Source: Trichococcus sp. K1Tr (lineage in GTDB: Bacteria; Bacillota; Bacilli; Lactobacillales; Aerococcaceae). Taken from it: a DNA stretch of 64,000 nt. This document shows positions 7,325 to 19,639 of the stretch, in pieces. Both the position numbers and the translations under genes were made by a program. The notes beneath the pieces were generated by a model, which worked only from the letters and a program-made list of their open reading frames with translations, was not told where the DNA came from and did no database searches. Location: NCBI RefSeq assembly GCF_028309625.1, contig NZ_JAQMHR010000001.1, positions 434,001 through 498,000 on the forward strand. The letters run 5' to 3'. How positions within the stretch are numbered: the first letter of the stretch is position 1; every line of letters starts with the position of its first letter.

Positions 7325-9928
7325 TTAACCTTTGTAGGCTGCGTAGATGATTTCTTTCAATTCTGAGATCAGTGGTTGTTTAGGGTTAGCTGTTGTACAT
7401 TGATCTTCGAATGCCAATTCAGCTAAGCGGTCCGCATCGCGATCAAGCATTTCATCAGTGATGCCTTGATCCTTGAAGTTCATCTTGATGCCGATGTCTT
7501 GTCCTAATTTAGTGATTTCAGTCGCCAAAGCTTCGACCAATTCAGCTGTCGTGTTACCTTTGAAGCCTAGGTAGCGAGCGATTTCAGCGTAGTCTTCGTC
7601 TGCACGGAAGTACTCGTATTTAGCCCACAACGCATGTTTTTGCGGATCGATTGCATTGTAGCGGATGATATGCGGTAACAGGATAGCGTTCGTACGGCCG
7701 TGGATCAGATCCCATTGTCCGCCGATTTTGTGTGCGATCGAGTGGGAAATACCCAGGAACGCATTCGCGAAGGCCATACCAGCCATAGTAGAAGCATTGT
7801 GCATTTTTTCGCGAGACTCTTGATCGCCGTAGTTGTATGAGTTTCTAAGGTTTTCGAATACCAGTTTGATGGCTTGTAAGCTCAAACCTTTAGTGTAGTC
7901 GTTTGCCAATACGGAAACAAAAGATTCGATGGCATGCGTCAATACGTCCATACCAGTATCTGCAGTTACAGATTTAGGAACACTGTATACGAATTGTGGA
8001 TCCACGATGGCAATATCCGGAGTCAATGCGTAATCAGCCAATGGGTACTTGATGTGTGTTTCGCTGTCTGTGATAACCGCGAATGGCGTTACTTCCGAAC
8101 CAGTACCTGATGTGGTAGGGATGCAGACAAGTTTCGCTTTTTCCATGTCCTTGATCTTGTAAGTACGTTTGCGGATATCCAAGAATTTTTGTTTAGCGCC
8201 GAAGAAGTCGCTTTCTGGGTGCTCATAGAACAACCACATCGCTTTGGCAGCATCCATTGGAGAACCTCCGCCGATTGCGATGATTGTATCCGGTTTGAAG
8301 TCGCGCATTTTTTCAGTACCACGGTTTACAGTGTTTGTTGTCGGGTTAGGTTCAACATCTGAGAAGATTGCGTAAGATACTTTGTTGTTGCGTTGTTTCA
8401 ATTGTTCGATGACTACATCCACATAGCCGAATTTGACCATGCCGTCGTCGCAGACGATGAAGACTCTTTCGACATCTTTCATGTCACGTAAGTATCTAAC
8501 TGAATTTTCTTCGAAGTAAACCTTCTCTGGCAATTTAATCCACTGCATGTTATTTCTCCTTTTAGCAACAGTTTTCACGTTCAATAAATCTAATGCAGAA
8601 ACGTTATGAGAAACTGAGTTTCTGCCGTAAGATCCGCAACCCAAAGTTAATGAAGCGATATTATTGTTGTACAAGTCACCGATACCAGCTTGAGAAGATG
8701 GAGAGTTGATAAGAACGCGGCAAGCTTTCATTTCTTTTCCGAATTGCTCAATCAAATCATTGCGGCGAGTATGCAGTGAAGCCGAGTGACCTAAGCCACC
8801 CAAATCAAGCATTTGTTTGCATAGTTCGAAGCCATGCTCTGTGCTGTCTGATTTCATCATAGCCAATACTGGAGATAATTTTTCTCTTGACATTGGGTAT
8901 TCTGCTCCGACGCCAGGTAATTCAGCGATCAACATTTTTGTGTTTGCAGGAACGTTCAATCCAGCCAATTCAGCGATTTTACGAGCGTGCATACCGACAA
9001 CATTCGGTCTCACGCCAGTTTTGGCATCGTTCATCACGACGTCTTCCAATTGTTGAATTTCTTCAGGTTTAGCGAAGTATACATTGTGCAATTGGAATTC
9101 TTTTTTGACTTCATCATAGATTTCGCTGTCGACGATTGCAGCTTGTTCTGAAGCACAGATCATACCGTTGTCGAACGTTTTTGAAACGATGATGTCGTTT
9201 ACAGCGCGTTTAACGTTTGCTGATTTTTCGATGTAAGCCGGAACGTTACCAGGACCAACTCCCAATGCTGGTTTACCAGTAGAATAAGCAGCTTTAACCA
9301 TTGCAGCTCCACCTGTAGCCAATACGACAGCAACTTCTGGATGGTTGATCAATTCAGCTGTTTTTTCCATTGATACGCCTTCTACCCATTGGATACAGTC
9401 AGCAGGTGCGCCTGCTTTGATGGCAGCATCGTAAACAACTTTTGCAGTTGCAGCTGAACATTTTTCTGCGCTTGGGTGGAAAGAGAAGATGATCGGGTTT
9501 CTTGTTTTCATACAGATCATTGCTTTGAAGATTGTTGTCGAAGTTGGGTTGGTTGTTGGGATGATACCGGCAACAACGCCTACAGGAGCGGCAACCTTCA
9601 TGATTTGATCAACTTTATTGTCTTCGATGATTCCGACTGTTTTATTTTTTCTGATTGAATGCCAAATGTTTTCAGCGGCATACATGTTTTTGATACATTT
9701 ATCTTCATAAACGCCTCGGCCTGTTTCTTCAACTGCCATTTTTGCAAGTGGCATATGTTGCTCCATTGCAGCTAATGCCATTTCGTGGACGATGTGGTCG
9801 ACTTGTTCTTGGGTATAATCTTCAAATAGAGTCAAAGCTTTTTGGGCTTTTCCAGTGTAGTTGCTGATTTCTTCTTTTGCAGTCATCATGGGTTTTTTCT
9901 CCTCTAAAACTACTTTTTCTTTACTCAT
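7325..9928 (-). CDS. adhE: bifunctional acetaldehyde-CoA/alcohol dehydrogenase
   Basis: Converts acetyl-CoA to acetaldehyde and on to ethanol, each step using NADH, the ethanol branch of mixed-acid fermentation. The N-terminal aldehyde dehydrogenase half (about 1-440) has the catalytic Cys258 in NGMICASEQA. The C-terminal iron-dependent alcohol dehydrogenase half (about 450-867) has GGGSPMDAAKAM and the metal-ligand region with HGRTNAILLPH. AdhE forms spirosome filaments in the family. The length of 867 aa is standard. AGGAGG lies 7 nt before the ATG. It is monocistronic, with its own promoter, a Rex-like dyad and a terminator. Confidence 0.97.
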   Translation of the reverse strand: MSKEKVVLEEKKPMMTAKEEISNYTGKAQKALTLFEDYTQEQVDHIVHEMALAAMEQHMPLAKMAVEETGRGVYEDKCIKNMYAAENIWHSIRKNKTVGIIEDNKVDQIMKVAAPVGVVAGIIPTTNPTSTTIFKAMICMKTRNPIIFSFHPSAEKCSAATAKVVYDAAIKAGAPADCIQWVEGVSMEKTAELINHPEVAVVLATGGAAMVKAAYSTGKPALGVGPGNVPAYIEKSANVKRAVNDIIVSKTFDNGMICASEQAAIVDSEIYDEVKKEFQLHNVYFAKPEEIQQLEDVVMNDAKTGVRPNVVGMHARKIAELAGLNVPANTKMLIAELPGVGAEYPMSREKLSPVLAMMKSDSTEHGFELCKQMLDLGGLGHSASLHTRRNDLIEQFGKEMKACRVLINSPSSQAGIGDLYNNNIASLTLGCGSYGRNSVSHNVSALDLLNVKTVAKRRNNMQWIKLPEKVYFEENSVRYLRDMKDVERVFIVCDDGMVKFGYVDVVIEQLKQRNNKVSYAIFSDVEPNPTTNTVNRGTEKMRDFKPDTIIAIGGGSPMDAAKAMWLFYEHPESDFFGAKQKFLDIRKRTYKIKDMEKAKLVCIPTTSGTGSEVTPFAVITDSETHIKYPLADYALTPDIAIVDPQFVYSVPKSVTADTGMDVLTHAIESFVSVLANDYTKGLSLQAIKLVFENLRNSYNYGDQESREKMHNASTMAGMAFANAFLGISHSIAHKIGGQWDLIHGRTNAILLPHIIRYNAIDPQKHALWAKYEYFRADEDYAEIARYLGFKGNTTAELVEALATEITKLGQDIGIKMNFKDQGITDEMLDRDADRLAELAFEDQCTTANPKQPLISELKEIIYAAYKG

Positions 9929-9971
9929 GTGAGATCCTCCTAAAAATGTATGTTATCCTTTTCACATGCTT

Positions 9972-10000
9972 ATTATATTTCATGGAATTTCGTTTGTAAA
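9972..10000 (-). promoter_or_regulatory. adhE promoter
   Basis: The -35 TTTACA (9995-10000) and -10 TATAAT (9972-9977) have exactly 17 bp between them, about 45 bp upstream of the ATG. Confidence 0.7.
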
Positions 10001-10008
10001 GCGGATAA

Positions 10009-10026
10009 ATGTGATTTTCTTCACTT
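10009..10026. promoter_or_regulatory. Rex-like operator upstream of adhE
   Basis: The dyad ATGTGA-N6-TCACTT resembles the Rex consensus TTGTGA-N6-TCACAA (9 of 12 arm positions). It sits directly upstream of the -35. Rex, the NADH/NAD+ sensor, commonly controls adhE in Firmicutes. The match is imperfect, so this is a candidate only. Confidence 0.4.
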
Positions 10027-10437
10027 ATTTCCCATACAAGCCCTGTAAGCGTGTTCATCAAAGCTTTTTATCACTACTAGTTTTCACAAATAGTTATTGG
10101 AAACATTCTATTTCTCAACCTTTTGATTGTGAAATTATTATCATTGTTCGGAATCCGCACTGAAAAATGTTTTTTTGAAATAATTTTTAGAACGAAAATA
10201 AATATGGTCGTTTAACGTCCCTATCTGATCGATCTCCGCAATCCCAACGCACTCACCTCGCATAAATCCGCTTACTAATTGTCGAATCCGACTGAATCCG
10301 CGATTAACTTTGGATATTCCAGCGATAAAATTATTTCACTCGATTTTAAGGGCTGAAATCGTCCCGGTTACATGTTGCCGCCCAAAAAACGGATCCTTGC
10401 GGCACTGCTTGTACCACAAACCCAGAATAACTTTTAC
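10027..10437. other. intergenic region without a supported gene
   Basis: About 400 bp between the adhE control region and the comN terminator. I see scattered TTGTGA/TTCACAA half-sites (near 10083 and 10128) that could be further weak Rex contacts. A plus-strand frame at 10310-10534 has no ribosome binding site and runs into the comN gene, so I do not call it. Confidence 0.4.
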
Positions 10438-10473
10438 AAAAAAAGCACAATACTCTGAAGTATTGTACTTTTC
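10438..10473 (-). terminator. terminator after comN
   Basis: A 12-bp stem AAGTACAATACT / AGTATTGTGCTT (one G-T pair) with loop TCAG, then T7 on the minus strand. Confidence 0.88.
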
Positions 10474-10485
10474 GCGTGGAACGAT

Positions 10486-10767
10486 TCACAGGAAATCATC
10501 AAAATTTATTTCATCCAATGAGGAGACCTTATAGACTTGGGCTTCCAAAGCAACAAAGTCGAAGTAGTGGTTTACCGTCGTCTTCATGATATCCCGGATT
10601 TGTTGGTAATAATGCGGAGGGACGGTATGCTTCCAAGAAAATTCCTTGAAATAGCGATAGATATCGTCGACTTGGATGTTCTCGTAGCCCAATTGATTGA
10701 ACTCAGTTGCTTTTAGTTTGAACCAAGGCTCCAATTGATCATATTGCTTCTCTGATAAATTCGGCAA
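10486..10767 (-). CDS. comN: post-transcriptional regulator ComN family
   Basis: A 93-aa soluble, acidic, aromatic-rich protein matching the ComN/YrzD family by length and by patterns such as the WFKLKATEFNQLGY and FSWKHTVPPHYYQQIRDIM stretches. In Bacillus ComN acts post-transcriptionally on comE mRNA and binds MinD at poles; whether this holds here is inference. It is the last gene of tgt-yajC-comN and ends at a good terminator. No DNA-binding domain is apparent. Confidence 0.75.
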   Translation of the reverse strand: MPNLSEKQYDQLEPWFKLKATEFNQLGYENIQVDDIYRYFKEFSWKHTVPPHYYQQIRDIMKTTVNHYFDFVALEAQVYKVSSLDEINFDDFL

Positions 10768-10801
10768 ACGCCGTCCCTCCTTTCCGATGAATCAAATCGC
10801 T

Positions 10802-11149
10802 TTACTCTTCGCTTTTGTCCTCTTGTTCTTGCTCTGATTCGGTTGCTGAATAATCTTCGACAATCGCATCATCCGTTGTGATTGTGGCAACCTTTGAAAT
10901 ACGTGAAATAGAGCGTTTTTCAAAAGTCAGGAAGATCCCTTCGCAATCCAATACGACTGTGTTATCAGCGGAATTGATCTCTTCGACAATTCCGTGCAGG
11001 CCGCCGATGGTGACTACTCTATCCCCTGGCTTGATTTGACTCAGCATATCTTGCGTTTTTTGCGCTTGTTTCTTTTGTGGTCTGATCAGGATGAAATACA
11101 TTACGCCGAACAGCACCCCATAAAAGGCAATCATGATTACTGTATCCAT
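10802..11149 (-). CDS. yajC: Sec translocon accessory protein YajC
   Basis: A 115-aa single-pass membrane protein. A transmembrane segment at about residues 4-22 is followed by RPQKKQAQKTQDML, then GDRVVTIGGLHGIVEEI and VVLDCEGIFLTFEKRSI, the standard YajC beta-rich pattern. The tail is acidic and low complexity. YajC associates with SecDF-YidC in protein export. It follows tgt by about 77 bp, the usual tgt-yajC pairing. Confidence 0.95.
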   Translation of the reverse strand: MDTVIMIAFYGVLFGVMYFILIRPQKKQAQKTQDMLSQIKPGDRVVTIGGLHGIVEEINSADNTVVLDCEGIFLTFEKRSISRISKVATITTDDAIVEDYSATESEQEQEDKSEE

Positions 11150-11226
11150 ACATTTTCCTCCATCTGTGGATTATTTTTATCTATCATCCACTTTACCAAA
11201 CTTTAGGATAGACTACCACCCAAAAC

Positions 11227-12405
<1,179 letters not shown>

Positions 12406-12407
12406 TC

Positions 12408-12416
12408 AGTATACCA
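12408..12416 (-). promoter_or_regulatory. extended -10 promoter of tgt-yajC-comN
   Basis: TGGTATACT is an extended -10 of the TGnTATAAT type with TATACT at 12408-12413. There is no good -35, which is usual for this class. Transcription would begin near 12401, leaving a leader of about 20 nt. Confidence 0.55.
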
Positions 12417-12447
12417 CAGTCGCACACTATTTTCTTGTATTCGCTAC

Positions 12448-12484
12448 GAAAAAATGCAATCCGGATGCTTCGGATTGCATTTCT
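12448..12484 (-). terminator. terminator after isomerase-like gene
   Basis: Stem AAATGCAATCCG / CGGATTGCATTT with a 6-nt loop, followed by T6 on the minus strand. Confidence 0.9.
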
Positions 12485-12513
12485 GATTCATAAGGATATA
12501 GGCAAAAGCAGGT

Positions 12514-13269
12514 TCACCAAGATTGGATCTTTTTGTGATCAGCGCTAATGGTTTTTGTTACTTCGTCCCCAACGCCGCACGGATATTCGATGCTGGCGGG
12601 CACAGAGTCCTGGAACAACGACAAAAGACGGCGCATATCCACCAACCCTGATTCCAGCCCGGATAAAACTATTCCTTTGTCAGTAATGGCAACGTTCTTG
12701 AGGTGGATGTAGGTTACTGCATCGCGCATCTGCTCTGCCGCAACGAAAGGATCGCTGTCGATATAAACGAAATTGCCCGTGTCAAAAGTCAGTCCGATGT
12801 CCAATGAGGCTTTGCGGGCTTCAGCAATGAAACCCATCAGGACTGCCGGACTGCCCTTCTCAGCGCTCTGGTCATTTTCGATCGTCAAATGAATGGGATA
12901 CGCCTTCAACAATTCCCTGAATTCTTCAGCAAGCTTGGCTGTGAATCCCCGGAATTCCCCTAAAGTCAGTTTCAGCTGGACTGCGTTCAATAGGGCGGCT
13001 TCCTCAAAATAACTACCTAACTGTCCGTTCAACACACCTGCTGTGAACAGTTCTGCCGGAACGGAATAGAACACCTTCAAGCCAGAATCCGAGGCTTGCT
13101 GAGCTATTTCCTTCATTTCCGTTTTGCCGGACAGGATGTATTCTCTTCTGACTTCCACAATCGGGAAGCCCATTTCCTTGATTTCCTTCAATATTTCTTT
13201 TTGTTCCACTTTATTGTCCGCAGATCTATGCATGTACGCTAAAGTGTTCAATCCAAACTCTCTTGCCAT
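12514..13269 (-). CDS. sugar phosphate isomerase/epimerase-like TIM-barrel protein
   Basis: A 251-aa cytosolic protein with the xylose-isomerase-like barrel pattern. Likely metal-site acidic and His residues lie in strands such as HLTIENDQS, IGLTFDTGNF and AVTYIHLKNV, with a terminal SIEYP strand. The substrate cannot be inferred. It lies 21 bp after the membrane protein gene of the floA group and ends at a strong terminator, so it may be the last gene of that operon, which is an odd association. AAGGAG lies 8 nt before the ATG. Alternatives are inosose isomerase, tagatose epimerase or endonuclease-IV-like roles; none is supported. Confidence 0.75.
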   Translation of the reverse strand: MAREFGLNTLAYMHRSADNKVEQKEILKEIKEMGFPIVEVRREYILSGKTEMKEIAQQASDSGLKVFYSVPAELFTAGVLNGQLGSYFEEAALLNAVQLKLTLGEFRGFTAKLAEEFRELLKAYPIHLTIENDQSAEKGSPAVLMGFIAEARKASLDIGLTFDTGNFVYIDSDPFVAAEQMRDAVTYIHLKNVAITDKGIVLSGLESGLVDMRRLLSLFQDSVPASIEYPCGVGDEVTKTISADHKKIQSW

Positions 13270-13290
13270 CCATCTGTCTCCTTCAATTTC

Positions 13291-13944
13291 CTATTTGCGG
13301 TCAAAGTCCGGCCTATCGAGTATTTCTTTGGCAATGACGGCTCGCATCAGTGCTTTTTGATTGCCGGAATGATTTTTCTTGTTATGAATGGTGGATTTCT
13401 CCATTCTTTTGGCGGTTTTCAATTCTTTGGTGTCTTCAGAAAAGAAATTGAAGTCATCAGCCAACCCCACGGTCGGATCCATATTATAGTCCGTAAACTC
13501 TTGTACTTCATCGATTTCATCCGCAGGTTCCGTGTCATTTTGGTCGCTGCCTGTTTTTGGCGCATTCGCCCGCAACAGCAACTGCCACAAATTTTCGCGG
13601 TTAACGAAAATCAGGATTTCCCTCCGCCAATTTCTGTTGGTCAAAATCCGGCTGACTTCCCGCAGGTATTTTTCGGGCAGACGCTCCTGGAAAAAGCCGT
13701 AGACCTGTTCAGGCTTCAATGTAGCCAGTTTTTTGATCAGTTGCTTCGCATTCTCATTTCCGGCACCATCAAACGACTGGCGAACTGTCTGCTGCAGGGC
13801 AGCTGCTTGGGAGGTGCCCGCTCGAAGTCTGGCGTTCTCCGCTAGACGATTTATCCTTTTGACTATCGAGATGAGCACAGAGAGAAAGAACACCAGGAAA
13901 AGAATCGGCAACAGGATTGGTAAAAGAAAGGTTAGGCTAGTCAT
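13291..13944 (-). CDS. uncharacterised single-pass membrane protein in the floA operon
   Basis: I do not recognise this 217-aa protein. Residues 5-29 form a strongly hydrophobic anchor followed by a basic stretch ([13 protein letters not shown]), so the rest should be cytosolic. A predicted helical central part (about 50-125) includes [25 protein letters not shown]. An acidic linker (about 128-165) is followed by a basic C-terminus ending [16 protein letters not shown]. Its ATG overlaps the floA stop by 4 bp, so translation is coupled. In Bacillus the same place holds a small different gene (yqfB). A role in FloA membrane microdomains is inference from position only. Confidence 0.7.
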   Translation of the reverse strand: MTSLTFLLPILLPILFLVFFLSVLISIVKRINRLAENARLRAGTSQAAALQQTVRQSFDGAGNENAKQLIKKLATLKPEQVYGFFQERLPEKYLREVSRILTNRNWRREILIFVNRENLWQLLLRANAPKTGSDQNDTEPADEIDEVQEFTDYNMDPTVGLADDFNFFSEDTKELKTAKRMEKSTIHNKKNHSGNQKALMRAVIAKEILDRPDFDRK

Positions 13945-14927
13945 TCCGGTTCGCTTCTATCTGCCGGAAACTCTGAAATGCTGCTCCTCATTTCAGTATC
14001 CGCTATGATATTTTTCATTTTATAATAATCCATCACACCTATGTTACCGTTGCGCAGTGCTTCAGCCAACGCCAAAGGAACCTCCGCTTCGGCTTCGACC
14101 ACTTTCGCCCGCATCCTTTGCACTTCAGCAATCATTTCCTGTTCTTCAGCGACCGCAAAAGCACGGCGTTCTTCCGCTTTCGCTTGGGCCACACGCTTAT
14201 CTGCCTCCGCTTGCTCCGCCTGCAATTTTGCGCCCACGTTACGGCCGACGTCAACATCCGCGATATCGATGGACAGTATCTCAAAGGCAGTACCCGAATC
14301 CAGTCCTTTTTTCAGGATCGTTTGGGAAATGGAGTCCGGATTTTCCAAGACGGAAGTGTGCATCCTAGCAGAGCCGACGGTTGTGACGATCCCCTCGCCG
14401 ACACGGGCGATGATCGTTTCTTCACCAGCACCACCGACCAATCGTTCAATGTTGGCACGTACCGTTACTTTGGCTTTGGCTTTTACTTCAATCCCGTTCA
14501 TGGCGACACCCGCGATGATCGGTGTTTCGATGACTTTTGGGTTAACGCTCATTTTCACTGCTTCCAATACATTACGACCGGCCAAATCGATGGCAGCCGC
14601 TTTTTCAAAACCTAAATCGATATCGGCACGCTGCGCTGCAATCAGCGCATCGATGACCATATTGACATCTCCGCCAGCAAGATGATGTGCCTCCAATTCA
14701 TTTATATCAATTATCAGTCCCGCTTTTGTGGCTTTTATCATCGGCTGCACAATCATGGAAGGAACCACCCGGCGCAAGCGCATGCCGACGAGATTTGAAA
14801 TTTTGACTTTCACTCCCGAAAAGTAAGCCGTGATCCATAGACCAACCGGCACAAAGCGGAAAAACAAAGATAAAAACAGTACGACAAACACTGCAATAAA
14901 GATGAGTCCTATCAATCCTTCTGTCAT
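13941..14927 (-). CDS. floA: flotillin-like protein FloA
   Basis: Membrane scaffold of functional membrane microdomains, with effects on protease activity, secretion and cell shape in Bacillus. The 328-aa protein has an N-terminal hairpin membrane anchor (about 4-40), the SPFH-like core with conserved [23 protein letters not shown], and a C-terminal EA-rich coiled region ([21 protein letters not shown] and onwards). Length equals YqfA/FloA proteins. Both neighbours overlap it by 4 bp (nfeD-like upstream, unknown membrane protein downstream), indicating a tight operon. FloA is rare in streptococci and lactobacilli, which fits a Carnobacteriaceae-like host. Confidence 0.95.
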   Translation of the reverse strand: MTEGLIGLIFIAVFVVLFLSLFFRFVPVGLWITAYFSGVKVKISNLVGMRLRRVVPSMIVQPMIKATKAGLIIDINELEAHHLAGGDVNMVIDALIAAQRADIDLGFEKAAAIDLAGRNVLEAVKMSVNPKVIETPIIAGVAMNGIEVKAKAKVTVRANIERLVGGAGEETIIARVGEGIVTTVGSARMHTSVLENPDSISQTILKKGLDSGTAFEILSIDIADVDVGRNVGAKLQAEQAEADKRVAQAKAEERRAFAVAEEQEMIAEVQRMRAKVVEAEAEVPLALAEALRNGNIGVMDYYKMKNIIADTEMRSSISEFPADRSEPE

Positions 14928-15526
14928 TCTCCATCCAACTCCTTAACTGTAATTTTGACCCCTTCAACCTGGATAACCTGAATCTGTTTCCCTTCCAATA
15001 TGACCTTACCGTCACTGACTACGTCGAGCACTACACCTCCGATAGTGACTTTTCCGGCCGGCCGCAACGTCGTCGTGGCTGTGCCGATCATTCCCAAGAA
15101 TTCGGAATAGTCTTTGCTGGACGAATACCCGCGATCCCGATTAAGGGAAGTATCCAAAATCAATTTGCTGCGGTCCGGCAGGAATTTATAGCCTTTTTTC
15201 AACAGCACCGACGTCGCCACACCGGAAATGATGATCGCCAAGCTGACATCCAGCACACTTTCCAAAATACGTTCATTGTTCAAAAACAGGCCAGCCGCGA
15301 CCATCAGGAAACCCGCGATCCCCACCAGCCCGAAATCGGGTATGAACAATTCAACCACCAACAACATGATCCCGAACAGGAACAGCAGCAAAGTCAGCCA
15401 GTTCCCGCTCCCGAAATACAGAAAATACAACAAAAAGCTCAGGACGGCCGCACCTCCGAAGACATAATACTTCGAAGTGAACAGCATAAAAACCAGACAC
15501 AGAAACCCAATGACCAAAAACAGCAA
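14924..15526 (-). CDS. short NfeD-like membrane protein (YqeZ C-terminal type)
   Basis: A 200-aa protein with four to five membrane helices (about 1-100) and a C-terminal OB-fold (about 130-200, [19 protein letters not shown]). It lacks the N-terminal ClpP-like serine protease domain of long NfeD proteins such as Bacillus YqeZ, so it is the truncated NfeD1b class. NfeD proteins pair with stomatin/flotillin partners; here the gene overlaps floA by 4 bp. The start is TTG at 15526, with AGGAGG 8 nt upstream. Confidence 0.88.
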   Translation of the reverse strand: MLFLVIGFLCLVFMLFTSKYYVFGGAAVLSFLLYFLYFGSGNWLTLLLFLFGIMLLVVELFIPDFGLVGIAGFLMVAAGLFLNNERILESVLDVSLAIIISGVATSVLLKKGYKFLPDRSKLILDTSLNRDRGYSSSKDYSEFLGMIGTATTTLRPAGKVTIGGVVLDVVSDGKVILEGKQIQVIQVEGVKITVKELDGE

Positions 15527-15633
15527 AATGAACGCCTCCTTCGGCTTTGTTCCGATAAAAACAGCAAACAGTCATACCCTAGAAGATAACAATAAGAAAA
15601 TTTATATTATCATTTTACCGCAAATACAGAAAT

Positions 15634-15664
15634 AACAAAAGGAAATCCCTTTCAGGACTTCCTC
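15634..15664 (-). terminator. clpB terminator
   Basis: A 9-bp stem AGGAAGTCC / GGGATTTCCT (one G-T pair) with a short loop, followed by TTTTGTTATTT on the minus strand. Confidence 0.7.
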
Positions 15665-15685
15665 TCTGCTTAATGACTTGTCAAA

Positions 15686-18307
<2,622 letters not shown>

Positions 18308-18354
18308 GCTAGGACCTCCTCAAAAAATCTGTTGGTATTATGCTTTATAGGACA

Positions 18355-18383
18355 AGTATACGACTATGGTCAGTATTGGTCAA
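18355..18383 (-). promoter_or_regulatory. clpB promoter
   Basis: The -35 TTGACC (18378-18383) and -10 TATACT (18355-18360) are separated by 17 bp. Confidence 0.75.
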
Positions 18384-18384
18384 A
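18368..18384. promoter_or_regulatory. CtsR operator
   Basis: The tandem heptads GGTCAGT-ATT-GGTCAAA match the CtsR direct-repeat box RGTCAAA-NAN-RGTCAAA with two changes in the first heptad and one in the spacer. The box covers the -35 of clpB, which explains repression at normal temperature. Confidence 0.75.
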
Positions 18385-18394
18385 TAATAACCTG

Positions 18395-18436
18395 AAAAAA
18401 AAAGAACAACAAAGGTGATTTCCTTTGTTGCTCTTT
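18395..18436 (-). terminator. terminator after the SufT-like gene
   Basis: A stem of about 15 bp (AAAGAGCAACAAAGG with CCTTTGTTGTTCTTT, one G-T pair), followed by a long T-run on the minus strand. It lies only about 10 bp from the CtsR box of clpB. Confidence 0.9.
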
Positions 18437-18439
18437 TCA

Positions 18440-18784
18440 TCATCGGATTCCTAACGCGATGCGTGCATATCGGGACATTCTGTCTGTCGTCCAGGCAGGA
18501 TACCACACCAATTTCACTTGCGTTTCGGTTACTTCAGGAACGTCTTTCAAAGCACGATGAATTTCATCGGTGATGACATCCGCCAATGGGCAGCCCATCG
18601 TTGTGAGTGTCATTTTGATCAGGCAGAAGCCATCCTGTTCCAATTCCACTTCATAGATCAAACCTAAATTGACGATATCTATCCCTAATTCCGGATCTAT
18701 CACTTGCTCAAGCGCCGCCAGGACGCGTTCTTTTATGCTTTCCAATTCTTCTTGCGAATATTGGGGATTTATCTCTTCAGTCAT
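18440..18784 (-). CDS. MIP18/DUF59 Fe-S assembly protein (YitW/SufT-like)
   Basis: A 114-aa protein of the DUF59 family that helps mature iron-sulfur proteins. The family pattern is clear: VIDPELGIDIVNLGLIYEV and the metal-site region TLTTMGCPLADVI with its conserved Cys. I use the ATG at 18784 (MTEEINPQY), preceded by AGAGGTG; the longer frame adds non-homologous residues over the yitV 3' end. It is the last gene of a group matching Bacillus yitU-yitV-yitW. Confidence 0.9.
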   Translation of the reverse strand: MTEEINPQYSQEELESIKERVLAALEQVIDPELGIDIVNLGLIYEVELEQDGFCLIKMTLTTMGCPLADVITDEIHRALKDVPEVTETQVKLVWYPAWTTDRMSRYARIALGIR

Positions 18785-18848
18785 TGCATACACCTCTAAC
18801 CTTTCTGGATTAATTTGATGATAACAGTTTGTGTATAGAAATTCAATG

Positions 18849-19607
18849 CTAATATACGTTCCCCAAAAACGCAGCCATTTCCTCAAAAATAGCGTAAGGA
18901 ACCCGATGCCCTGCGCCTTCCGTGGACCGGAAGCAAATGTTATCCGCAAAAGCTTCCTCGCTGATGGAGTTGACGAACTGAGCCATCTGTTCGTACGGGA
19001 CGCTTTCGTCGGCCGTTCCGTGCCAGATGTAAAATGGCGTGTCCACGAGCGATTCCGGATGTTCTTTGAGGCTCAGGCTTTCAAAAGGCGCCATCAAGGT
19101 TTTGACTTTCTCGTCATCAATCGGCGGCAACCCTTCCACCCAGCGGGACTTCAATGCCCAATGGGACAAACCGATCGGATCCGGACTGCCCATCAGACAG
19201 GCTGCCGAATGGATCCAAGGGTATTGCGTCAAAGCGATGCAAGTCGTGATGCCACCCATGGAAAGACCCGTGACCGAAACCTTGTCTCTTTTTGCCAAGC
19301 CCGCTTCGACATAGGCTCCCACAAGGTCAGGAAGTTCCTTGATGTTTTGCAGGACTACCGACCAAAACTCTGCCGCCGGTTCGCCAGCATAGGCTTCATC
19401 TTTGCGTTCGCCATGACGATAGGCATCGGGGATGATCACGCGCATGCCGTTGCCGGCTAATGCGTAGCCGGGCTCCAAGCCTCGCTCTTTTTGGTTCGTG
19501 ATGCCATGATAAAAGAACGCGAGCGGAATGGACTCGGTTTTCTTGTCTTCTTCAACGATTTCCAGAATCGGTATATTATTTATGATTTTTCTTTCGATTA
19601 CGATCAA
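18849..19607 (-). CDS. alpha/beta-hydrolase esterase (YitV-like)
   Basis: A 252-aa serine hydrolase with nucleophile elbow GLSMGG, oxyanion region FFYHGIT, an acid region WHGTADESVPYEQM and a C-terminal catalytic His in GAGHRVPY. It matches Bacillus YitV, whose gene also precedes the DUF59 gene. The substrate is unknown. No signal peptide, so cytosolic. The link to Fe-S assembly suggested by conserved adjacency is inference. Confidence 0.85.
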   Translation of the reverse strand: MIVIERKIINNIPILEIVEEDKKTESIPLAFFYHGITNQKERGLEPGYALAGNGMRVIIPDAYRHGERKDEAYAGEPAAEFWSVVLQNIKELPDLVGAYVEAGLAKRDKVSVTGLSMGGITTCIALTQYPWIHSAACLMGSPDPIGLSHWALKSRWVEGLPPIDDEKVKTLMAPFESLSLKEHPESLVDTPFYIWHGTADESVPYEQMAQFVNSISEEAFADNICFRSTEGAGHRVPYAIFEEMAAFLGNVY

Positions 19608-19639
19608 TTGGATCCCTCTTTTTCAGCTCTGATCGACTG

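Noticed and set aside
10310-10534. 74-aa plus-strand frame in the adhE-comN gap
   Set aside because: No ribosome site or promoter; it crosses the comN terminator and enters comN on the opposite strand.
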